Assembly (NCBI GenBank): GCA_947088195.1
Contig: CAMUFS010000166.1
Location: 1 to 6,904, forward strand
Length of the DNA stretch: 6,904 nt
Direction: 5' to 3'
Source: an uncultured Clostridia bacterium
Lineage (GTDB): Bacteria; Bacillota; Clostridia; Lachnospirales; Lachnospiraceae
Shown here: positions 1 to 5,362 of the stretch, in pieces
Layout of the letters: every line of letters starts with the position of its first letter
How positions within the stretch are numbered: the first letter of the stretch is position 1
Notes under the pieces: model-generated
What the model was told of the DNA's origin: nothing
The model's database searches: none
The model's input: the letters and a program-made list of their open reading frames with translations, nothing else
Made by a program: the position numbers and the translations under genes

Positions 1-186
1 GACAGAGGACCATAGCCAATTCTCTGGGCGGACCCTTCTAGAATATGATTCACCACCCCACAATCACAAATACCCTATAAAGACGTTTTATATAAAGTAT
101 GCGATAGGGAACATGAGCATGAACTTGTGATGTACGAGTTTGCCCTTGGGCTTTCCCTTGTGTTATATCCTTTTTCCCTGATATTT
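1..186. other. Intergenic or decayed sequence, no gene recognised
   Basis: I see no supportable gene here. On the plus strand, frame 1 is open from 49 to a TAA at 196-198 (49 codons, no good start or ribosome binding site). It includes a hydrophobic stretch near its end and would run tail to tail into the methyltransferase remnant on the other strand, overlapping its stop by a few bases. It may be the tail of a second broken gene, but I do not recognise it. The left edge of the window cuts whatever lies upstream. Confidence 0.4.
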
Positions 187-468
187 TTAGAGAGATAAAA
201 GTTCACCTTGTGCTAACAGGTTATCTTTTCCCATGCCGCATATAAATGGATTAGAATCATAACAGTGACAAAAATCTAAAAAGTCGGAACGCTGCTCTGG
301 ATCTTTGATAATTTTGACAAGCAGCTCATTTGGAAGCTCTTTTGCTTTATTTATCATAGGCTGTGAAATATCAAAATGTGTGATTTCACAGCCATGTTTT
401 GCGAGAAGAATGGAAAACCTGCCGTTGGAGAGAATATGAGAAAAAGTAGGGAAGAACAGTAAAGCACC
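187..468 (-). pseudogene. Remnant of a class I SAM-dependent methyltransferase
   Basis: Read on the minus strand, this stretch is open for 93 codons from just after an in-frame TAG at 469-471 to a TAA at 187-189. It encodes NGRFSILLAKHG, then ITHFDIS and QPMINKAKEL, which look like the end of motif I (normally a glycine-rich GxGxGRF loop) and the acidic motif II region of Rossmann-fold methyltransferases. Immediately after KAKEL the sequence jumps to a tail (PNELL... DPEQRSDFLDF... NPFICGMGK) that looks like a methyltransferase C-terminus. A complete enzyme would have roughly 130-180 more residues between them and an N-terminal strand with the full glycine motif. There is no plausible start codon or ribosome binding site, and the glycine motif is damaged (SNGRF). 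I infer an internal deletion plus 5' loss. Family assignment is by eye; the substrate cannot be told. Confidence 0.55.
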
Positions 469-489
469 CTAGTGACATGTAATATTAGC

Positions 490-517
490 TTGCATATTTT
501 GAGATATGTGCTATACT
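490..517 (+). promoter_or_regulatory. Promoter of the riboswitch-folT operon
   Basis: A -35-like TTGCAT (490-495) is separated by 16 bases from TATACT (512-517), which matches the -10 consensus at five of six positions. It is preceded directly by TGC (509-511), making an extended -10. Transcription would begin near 524, just before the riboswitch at 531. The -35 is weak (three of six), which the extended -10 could offset. Confidence 0.5.
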
Positions 518-530
518 GTAACAAATAATA

Positions 531-634
531 AGAAGCAGAGTAGGGGCTTGTGCGTTAAGTGCTGGATGGACAGGGAGTTGCCATCTGGACGAAAAGGAAA
601 TCTTGCGGTTACATGCCCCGCATCCCGCTGCTAC
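531..634 (+). ncRNA. Tetrahydrofolate (THF, folT-type) riboswitch aptamer
   Basis: This leader matches the THF riboswitch class as I know it: GAGTAG near the 5' end, the conserved TGCGTTAAGTG (550-560), GGAGTTGCC followed by GGACGAAAAGG, then GCGGTTACATGC and CGCATCCCGCTGCT. Visible helices are P1 AGCAG (534-538) with CTGCT (628-632), P2 GGGGC (543-547) with GCCCC (615-619), and P3 around 562-569 with 581-588 including two or three G-U pairs. The class binds tetrahydrofolate and related reduced folates and usually lies before folT or folate synthesis genes, generally lowering expression when folate is plentiful. The downstream gene is a FolT-type transporter, which agrees. Confidence 0.92.
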
Positions 635-688
635 ATAGACAGGGGCATTTTATACCTCTTATGTAGTAACAGGCGCTGCAAAGGAGGT
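613..688 (+). promoter_or_regulatory. Riboswitch expression platform with folT ribosome binding site
   Basis: Several mutually exclusive pairings are visible. ATGCCCC (613-619), which contains the 3' strand of aptamer helix P2, is perfectly complementary to GGGGCAT (642-648). CTACATA (631-637) pairs perfectly with TATGTAG (660-666), but its first two bases are needed for P1. ACCTCTT (654-660) can pair with AGGAGGT (682-688), one G-U pair included, hiding the folT Shine-Dalgarno AAGGAGG (681-687). No U-run follows, so control is probably at translation initiation. My reading is that ligand-stabilised P1/P2 weakens the 631-666 hairpin and frees 654-660 to cover the ribosome binding site. Pairings are seen; the switching order is inferred. 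Confidence 0.6.
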
Positions 689-696
689 ATATTTTT

Positions 697-1254
697 ATGC
701 ACAAATTTTCAGAATCTATTGTGGCAAAATCATTCCGAGAGTTTGCAAGCCTTCGCACGGTTGTTATGTGTGGCCTTCTCGCCGCATTGGCAATTATTTT
801 GGGATATATGACGTCCATCAATATTGGCCCATATATTAAAATTGGTTTTTCAGGAATCCCAAATCGTGTGGTAGACTTTCTGTTCGGACCTGTGGTGGGA
901 GGAATTTTCGGCGGAACATTGGACCTGCTGAAATTCTTGATTAAACCAGATGGACAATTTTTTCCGGGCTTTACCTTTGACGCAATGTTAGGCGGCGTTA
1001 TATATGGTTCTTTTCTTTACAGAAAGCCCGTTAAAGTGTGGAGAGTGGCAGCAGCATGTTTTTTGGTAAAGCTAATTGTTAATTGTGGCTTTAATACATT
1101 GTGGATCTCCATGCTCTATGGAAAGGCATTTATGGTGCTTCTGCCTGCGCGAATTATGAAAAATGCTGTTATGTGGCCGATAGATACAGCAATTTTTGTT
1201 ATAATATTAAGAGCGGTGGAGAGAAGTATTAAGCCGCTTTTGGAGAGAAAATAA
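697..1254 (+). CDS. folT: ECF transporter S component, folate family (FolT)
   Basis: This 185-residue integral membrane protein is the substrate-binding S component of an energy-coupling factor importer for folates. It has about six hydrophobic segments. A small-residue stretch GLLAALA (26-32) in the first segment is the sort of surface S components use to contact the EcfT scaffold. The block GFSGIPNRVVDFLFGP (50-65), then GGIFGGTLDLLKF (68-80) and PDGQFFPGFTFDAMLGG (84-100) is typical of the FolT family. Length is normal. The ATG at 697 lies nine bases after AAGGAGG (681-687). No EcfA or EcfT gene is in the window, so it presumably uses a shared energising module encoded elsewhere (group II arrangement). 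The THF riboswitch directly upstream independently supports folate as substrate. The aldolase gene begins 20 bases downstream, apparently in the same transcript. Confidence 0.92.
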   Translation: MHKFSESIVAKSFREFASLRTVVMCGLLAALAIILGYMTSINIGPYIKIGFSGIPNRVVDFLFGPVVGGIFGGTLDLLKFLIKPDGQFFPGFTFDAMLGGVIYGSFLYRKPVKVWRVAAACFLVKLIVNCGFNTLWISMLYGKAFMVLLPARIMKNAVMWPIDTAIFVIILRAVERSIKPLLERK

Positions 1255-1274
1255 AGCTTGAGGAGGATGGAAAA

Positions 1275-2261
1275 ATGGAATTACAGCAGACAAATGGAAC
1301 CTTAGTTTCCTTTAGACCAGATATTAAGGTGGTGGATTGCACGCTTCGAGATGGTGGTCTGGTTAATAATTTTTATTTTTCAGATGAATTTGTAAAGGAC
1401 TTGTACCATATGAATGTGGCGGCAGGTGTCGATTATATGGAATTTGGTTACAAGGCGTCGAGGGCAATTTTTCAGGAAAAAGATTTTGGTCCATGGAAAT
1501 TCTGCAAGGATTCGGATATTCGTGCGGTGGTTGGCGATAATAAGACAGATCTTAAAATATCCGTGATGGCGGATGTTGGAAGAACGGATTATAAGAAGGA
1601 CATTCTTCCCAGAAAGGATAGTCCGATTGATATGATTCGCGTCGCAACCTACACAAATACCATTCCGGCGGCGGTTGCAATGATAGAGGATGCAAAGAGA
1701 AAAGGGTATGAGTCCACAGTCAATATTATGGCTGTATCAAAGGTAAATGAGGACGATCTGAACAATGGGCTTGAGATACTTTCCAAGAGCAGTGTGGATG
1801 CCATTTATCTGGTGGACAGTTTTGGAGCATTTTATCCAGAGCAGATTCGGCGTCTGACCAGCAAATACTTGGAGATAGGCGCAAAATCGGGAAAGAAGAT
1901 CGGGATTCATGCACATAATAACCAGCAGCTTGCGTTTGCAAATACCATAGAGTCGCTGTCGCTGGGAACAAGCCTTTTGGATGCGACTGTAAGTGGAATG
2001 GGAAGGGGAGCGGGCAACTGTTATCTTGAATCTTTGTTAGGATTTCTTCGTAATCCTAAGTATAATCTTATTCCAGTTATGGAATTTGTGGAGAAACATA
2101 TCCTAAAGCTTAAGGCAGAGGGCAATGTCTGGGGGTATGATCTGCCGTATCTTCTCACTGGAATTTTAAATAGCCACCCATCCTCCGCGATCAAATGTAT
2201 TAAAGAGAAAAGAACAGATTACAGCCAATTTTATCAGGAGCTGTTGGATGAAACATTTTAA
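1275..2261 (+). CDS. DRE-TIM metallolyase, 4-hydroxy-2-oxovalerate aldolase-like
   Basis: The 328-residue product belongs to the HMG-CoA lyase-like DRE-TIM superfamily, nearest to proteins annotated as 4-hydroxy-2-oxovalerate aldolase-like or 'aldolase catalytic domain-containing'. The signature is VVDCTLRDGG (19-28), with catalytic Arg25 and metal-binding Asp26. IGIHAHNNQQLA follows, with His212 and His214 as metal ligands, then GMGRGAGN (241-248), and a C-terminal HPSSA motif seen in this subgroup. These residues predict a divalent-metal-dependent TIM barrel making or breaking a C-C bond beside a 2-oxo acid. The true substrate is unknown: no acylating aldehyde dehydrogenase or hydratase of the meta-cleavage pathway is nearby, so classical oxovalerate catabolism is unlikely. 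The ATG at 1275 follows AGGAGG (1261-1266) by eight bases. It lies 20 bases after folT with no terminator between, so it should be co-regulated by THF. Confidence 0.85.
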   Translation: MELQQTNGTLVSFRPDIKVVDCTLRDGGLVNNFYFSDEFVKDLYHMNVAAGVDYMEFGYKASRAIFQEKDFGPWKFCKDSDIRAVVGDNKTDLKISVMADVGRTDYKKDILPRKDSPIDMIRVATYTNTIPAAVAMIEDAKRKGYESTVNIMAVSKVNEDDLNNGLEILSKSSVDAIYLVDSFGAFYPEQIRRLTSKYLEIGAKSGKKIGIHAHNNQQLAFANTIESLSLGTSLLDATVSGMGRGAGNCYLESLLGFLRNPKYNLIPVMEFVEKHILKLKAEGNVWGYDLPYLLTGILNSHPSSAIKCIKEKRTDYSQFYQELLDETF

Positions 2262-2305
2262 ATTGTAAAAACAGAAACAAGTTCTAAAATTCTTTTAATT
2301 TAGAG

Positions 2306-2350
2306 ATTTGCACAGAAGGTTATAGATAGCTCTCTGTGCAAATTTTTTTT
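2306..2350 (+). terminator. Intrinsic terminator of the folT-aldolase operon
   Basis: ATTTGCACAGA (2306-2316) pairs perfectly with TCTGTGCAAAT (2333-2343) across a 16-base loop, and eight T residues (2343-2350) follow. It lies 44 bases after the aldolase stop and before the convergent end of the MFS gene. On the minus strand the stem is not followed by a good T-run, so it seems mainly to serve the plus strand. Confidence 0.9.
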
Positions 2351-2379
2351 AGAAATGACAACAAAAATTCTTCAAATTT

Positions 2380-3618
2380 CTAATGACTTACAAAAATGTG
2401 TTTGGTTCGCAATGCAATGATAAGTGAGAGAAAACCTGCAAATAAAATCACAATATATTCAAAACCATTACATATCTCAAATAAAATTCCATATAATGCA
2501 TTGCCTAATGGCTGTGCACACATAGAGACAGTAAGAATCACAGAAATTACTTTTCCAATGAGATTTGGTGGAGTTTCCGTCTGTATAAATGACATCATCT
2601 GCACAGAAAAAATAGTGGAAAATACCATAATGATAAAACAACATACTGTGATAATGAGATAGTTAATAAATGCGGAGGAAGATAACATAAGTGCCAAACC
2701 CATAGGAAATACACAGATAGAACAAAAAGTTAAAATGGCTCCTGAATTTTTAATGGATAATTTATGTGCAAAAATACCAGCACAGATGCCACCTGTCAGA
2801 CCTCCGGCTGCCAGTGCGCCCTGTGCAAAGCTATAAAGTGTATTTGCCCATGTTTTTTCCAGTGGAAGCACTTCTGTAATTAAGTAGGGCAATGCGACGA
2901 TAATCATGGCAGATAAAAATAAATTAATGCCACAGACCACAAACATTCCTTTGCCAAGAATAGGTTTTTCTTTTCTCACAAATCGAATACTTTCTGTAAA
3001 ATCACTTTGGATTGTCTTAAAAATATTAGTATGTACATTTTGCTTCTGAAATGGGATGTGAATAAATATTTCCATAATGGCAGAAAACAAAAAACATAGG
3101 ATACAAATCCACAGGATAGGCTTTAAACCATAGATACTATATAAAATTCCTCCAAGGATAGGTCCCATAAGAGAGGAGAAGGAACTGATTGTATTGATGA
3201 TCGAATTTGCCTGCATATAATATTCCTGACTCATCAGCATAGGTATGCTTGCCTGTACAGACGGCTGGTAAGCACTTGCAATGCCATATAAAAGCATTAA
3301 CGTTATCACAAGCAATAAGATAATATTGAATTGGTCCATCAACAGAGAAAATGCCAGGATAATAATTGCTGTTGAAAAATCTAGGATGACCATAATATTT
3401 CTCTTATTTGCCCTGTCAGCAATAATACCCCCGACAGGAGATAATAAGATGGCAGGAATAAATGCACACGCTGTGACAGTGCCATAAAGGGCAGAAGAGC
3501 CAGATAGATTTAAAAGATATAATGGCAGGGCAAAACGAATGGCAGCGTTGCCAAACAAAGAAATAATCTGACCGATCACTACTAATGTGAAATCTTTTGT
3601 AAATAATTTTTGTTTCAT
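2380..3618 (-). CDS. MFS transporter, probable drug or metabolite exporter (MefA/EntS-like)
   Basis: The 412-residue product has about 12 hydrophobic segments and is a major facilitator superfamily permease of the MFS_3 (EntS/MefA-like) type, most of which are proton-driven exporters of drugs or siderophores. Cytoplasmic loop 2-3 carries motif A, GGIIADRANKRN (63-74), with Asp68, Arg69, Lys72 and Arg73 in place. The length is typical and both halves are complete. The ATG at 3616-3618 (minus strand) follows TGAGGA (3625-3630) by six bases. The gene is monocistronic, convergent with the folT operon and divergent from the surface protein gene. A perfect TetR-type palindrome overlaps its start point and the leader is highly structured, so it is probably induced by a small molecule. 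Substrate cannot be read from the sequence. Confidence 0.88.
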   Translation of the reverse strand: MKQKLFTKDFTLVVIGQIISLFGNAAIRFALPLYLLNLSGSSALYGTVTACAFIPAILLSPVGGIIADRANKRNIMVILDFSTAIIILAFSLLMDQFNIILLLVITLMLLYGIASAYQPSVQASIPMLMSQEYYMQANSIINTISSFSSLMGPILGGILYSIYGLKPILWICILCFLFSAIMEIFIHIPFQKQNVHTNIFKTIQSDFTESIRFVRKEKPILGKGMFVVCGINLFLSAMIIVALPYLITEVLPLEKTWANTLYSFAQGALAAGGLTGGICAGIFAHKLSIKNSGAILTFCSICVFPMGLALMLSSSAFINYLIITVCCFIIMVFSTIFSVQMMSFIQTETPPNLIGKVISVILTVSMCAQPLGNALYGILFEICNGFEYIVILFAGFLSLIIALRTKHIFVSH

Positions 3619-3622
3619 ATAA

Positions 3623-3685
3623 TATCCTCATTTCTGCGCTGCTTAGGTAGGATAAAAGTTTGTGGAAGCAGCACGGACACAAACT
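3623..3685 (-). promoter_or_regulatory. Candidate structured leader (H-type pseudoknot plus anti-SD) of the MFS gene
   Basis: On the minus-strand RNA, AGTTTGTG (3685-3678) pairs perfectly with CACAAACT (3664-3657). Inside its loop, GCTGCTT (3672-3666) is perfectly complementary to AAGCAGC (3644-3638) downstream. The geometry is that of an H-type pseudoknot: stems of 8 and 7 bp with connecting loops of 5, 1 and 12 bases. The 12-base loop contains TATCCT (3654-3649), complementary to AGGATA (3628-3623) at the ribosome binding site. A GTG-initiated 21-codon frame (3680 to a TGA at 3617-3615 overlapping the MFS ATG) crosses the element but has no clear ribosome binding site. The pairings are seen; a regulatory role is inferred, and I do not recognise the element as a named riboswitch class. 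Confidence 0.45.
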
Positions 3686-3687
3686 AA

Positions 3688-3704
3688 ATACCGACCGTCG
3701 GTAT
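3688..3704. promoter_or_regulatory. TetR-family operator palindrome
   Basis: ATACCGAC (3688-3695) and GTCGGTAT (3697-3704) form a perfect 8-bp inverted repeat around one central base. Core sequences of this kind (ACCGACCGTCGGT-like) are typical operators for TetR/AcrR regulators. It sits just after the MFS -10, covering the predicted start point near 3705, so a bound repressor would block RNA polymerase. No TetR gene is present in the window, so the regulator must act from elsewhere. Confidence 0.75.
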
Positions 3705-3711
3705 GTTAAAT

Positions 3712-3741
3712 ACAATATCATAGGATTACTATATTTGTCAA
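3712..3741 (-). promoter_or_regulatory. Promoter of the MFS exporter gene
   Basis: Read on the minus strand, a consensus TTGACA (3741-3736) is followed after 18 bases by TATTGT (3717-3712), which matches four of six -10 positions. Transcription would start near 3705, inside the TetR-type palindrome, giving a leader of about 87 bases. The strong -35 with an operator-covered start suggests an active promoter held off by repression. Confidence 0.6.
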
Positions 3742-3782
3742 GATATAACTCAATTTTTTCAAAATAATGTTGTATCCTTCCA

Positions 3783-3805
3783 TTTCCGTTTCGTGAAAGC
3801 GGAAA
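3783..3805. promoter_or_regulatory. Inverted repeat next to the surface-protein promoter
   Basis: TTTCCG (3783-3788) and CGGAAA (3800-3805) flank an inner TTTC/GAAA pair (3789-3792, 3795-3798) around GT, with one unpaired G at 3799. The near-palindrome ends one base before the predicted -35, a usual place for an activator or repressor site. Function is inferred from position only. Confidence 0.35.
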
Positions 3806-3806
3806 A

Positions 3807-3835
3807 GTGACTATTGAGAAGAAGTGTGTTATACT
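3807..3835 (+). promoter_or_regulatory. Promoter of the EreA/ChaN-like protein gene
   Basis: GTGACT (3807-3812) lies 17 bases before TATACT (3830-3835), itself preceded by TGT (3827-3829) as an extended -10. The start point would be near 3842, giving a leader of about 34 bases. The promoter overlaps the in-frame ATG at 3807, which argues against that ATG as the translation start. Confidence 0.55.
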
Positions 3836-3875
3836 ATATAAGAGAAGAAACGGCACAGATAGAGGAGTGATAGAG

Positions 3876-5276
3876 ATGAAATGGAAATTCATAAATAAAA
3901 AAACAATCATAATTATCATGGCGATTGCAATGATAGCAATTATAATAGTAAGACTTAATACACATGGTATAACAAAAATCGGGTACAACGGAAAGGAAGA
4001 GCGGCAAAATTGGTCAGGGACCTATATTCTTTTGAATGGAACGATACAACATACTTTGTATCCAGAAGAATTACAAAATATACTACAAATTGATACAGAA
4101 ACAGAGGATGGGACAATTTCTATTGAAATCAAAGACGAAGGTGGAGCTGTTTTATTCTATCAGGAAAATATTGGAACCAATCGCTTTGAAGTTCCTATAT
4201 TTGGAAAAGTAACAGCCCAAATTATGGCTTCAAACCATAAGGGAAATTTTAATATAAGCTGTCAGGTCTATGCGTATTCCAATACAACACAGCAAGAGGC
4301 AGGACATATTTTTTTGTATGGTGAACAACATGGAATAAAAGAAATATTAGAAAAGGAATTGCAGCTTTGGGAAAATTATTATTCTGAATATGGCATGAGA
4401 GATTTATTTGTAGAGCTTCCCTACTATACAGCAGAATTTTTAAATATCTGGATGCAGTCAGATAATGATGATATATTCAATGAGCTGTATAACGACTGGG
4501 AGAAGACAGCGATACATACCCCAGAAATAAAGGAATTTTATCAACAGATCAAGGAGCGCTTTCCAGAGACAATATTTCATGGCACAGATGTTGGTCATCA
4601 GTATGCTACTACAGGAGAGCGATATGTAACATATCTTAACGAGAATGGGCAGAATAATACGGAAAAATATTGGTTGGCCAAAGAAGCTATCGACCAAGGA
4701 AAATACTACTATGCACACTCAGATGAGGTATATCGTGAAAATACTATGACCAGAAATTTTATGCGTGAATATAAGAAAATAAATGGTGTTGATATTATGG
4801 GCATATATGGTTCAGCACATACAGGAATACATGCGCTGGATTATGCAACAAACACCGTTCCTAGTATGGCAAACCAACTTAGCAGATATTATAAATCTTC
4901 TGTTATTTCGGAGGATTTGACTCAATTAGCACAAAGGGAAGAGCCTGTTAATATTGAAAAAATTCAAATTGAAAATAAAGAATACGAAGCATTATATTTT
5001 GGTAAATCTGATTTGTCAGCGATCTTTCCCGATTATCAGTGCAGGGAATACTGGCGTTTAGAAAATGCATATAATGATTTTAAAGATTGTCCGACCACAG
5101 GTGATATGCTGCCATATAATAATTATCCAATGACAGTGGAGGAAGGGCAGATTTTTGTGATTGACTATACAAAAGCAGATGGTTCCGTTATACGGAAATA
5201 TTATCGTTCGGATGGAAATGTATGGCAGGGCTCTCCAGCTACAGAAGAATTTGAGATAAAACATTCTACTCCTTGA
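3876..5276 (+). CDS. Membrane-anchored surface protein with EreA/ChaN/TIKI-like core
   Basis: I place the start at 3876 (466 residues). GAGGAG (3862-3867) is correctly spaced before it, while the in-frame ATG at 3807 lies within the promoter and has no ribosome binding site. A lysine-rich start is followed by one hydrophobic segment (about residues 8-27), a signal anchor that would leave the rest outside the cell. Residues about 35-140 look like a beta-sandwich. Residues about 145-320 resemble the erythromycin esterase/ChaN/TraB-TIKI superfamily: GEQHG (149-153), VELP with Glu180, GTDVGH (236-241) and YGSAHTG (311-317) supply the expected Glu/His set. A further beta-rich domain ends the protein. 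It could be a metal-dependent hydrolase or protease-like enzyme, or a binding protein; the substrate is unknown. It is divergent from the MFS exporter and alone in its transcript. Confidence 0.6.
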   Translation: MKWKFINKKTIIIIMAIAMIAIIIVRLNTHGITKIGYNGKEERQNWSGTYILLNGTIQHTLYPEELQNILQIDTETEDGTISIEIKDEGGAVLFYQENIGTNRFEVPIFGKVTAQIMASNHKGNFNISCQVYAYSNTTQQEAGHIFLYGEQHGIKEILEKELQLWENYYSEYGMRDLFVELPYYTAEFLNIWMQSDNDDIFNELYNDWEKTAIHTPEIKEFYQQIKERFPETIFHGTDVGHQYATTGERYVTYLNENGQNNTEKYWLAKEAIDQGKYYYAHSDEVYRENTMTRNFMREYKKINGVDIMGIYGSAHTGIHALDYATNTVPSMANQLSRYYKSSVISEDLTQLAQREEPVNIEKIQIENKEYEALYFGKSDLSAIFPDYQCREYWRLENAYNDFKDCPTTGDMLPYNNYPMTVEEGQIFVIDYTKADGSVIRKYYRSDGNVWQGSPATEEFEIKHSTP

Positions 5277-5280
5277 GGGC

Positions 5281-5309
5281 TTGCTTTTTTAACAGGGGTA
5301 TGTTACACT
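5281..5309 (+). promoter_or_regulatory. Probable promoter of the 160-residue protein gene
   Basis: TTGCTT (5281-5286) stands 17 bases before TACACT (5304-5309), which is preceded by TGT (5301-5303) as an extended -10. A second -10-like TATACT (5318-5323) has no matching -35. Either would start a leader of roughly 35-50 bases. No convincing terminator separates this promoter from the previous gene, so read-through is possible. Confidence 0.4.
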
Positions 5310-5362
5310 AACGATAGTATACTGTTCGTGCAGAGGAGTATATTAGGTTAGGGGGAATATCT

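Noticed and set aside
49..198. Open plus-strand frame of 49 codons ending in TAA at 196-198, tail to tail with the methyltransferase remnant
   Set aside because: No start codon with a ribosome binding site and no recognisable family; kept only as a comment on the 1-186 stretch.
1275..2261. Assignment as a true 4-hydroxy-2-oxovalerate aldolase of aromatic degradation
   Set aside because: No acylating acetaldehyde dehydrogenase or hydratase partner is present, and the context is folate uptake; only the superfamily call is supported.
3807..3875. In-frame upstream ATG at 3807 extending the surface protein by 23 residues
   Set aside because: It lies in the predicted promoter, lacks a ribosome binding site, and would put extra charged residues before a normal signal anchor; the ATG at 3876 has GAGGAG at correct spacing.
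3416..3988. Long minus-strand open frame of 190 codons across the divergent promoter region
   Set aside because: It overlaps the MFS gene start, the operator and the start of the opposite gene, and its composition is that of an antisense shadow of AT-rich, hydrophobic coding sequence.
5277..5290. T-run after the surface-protein stop as a terminator
   Set aside because: No convincing stem precedes the six T residues; only a tiny palindrome is present.
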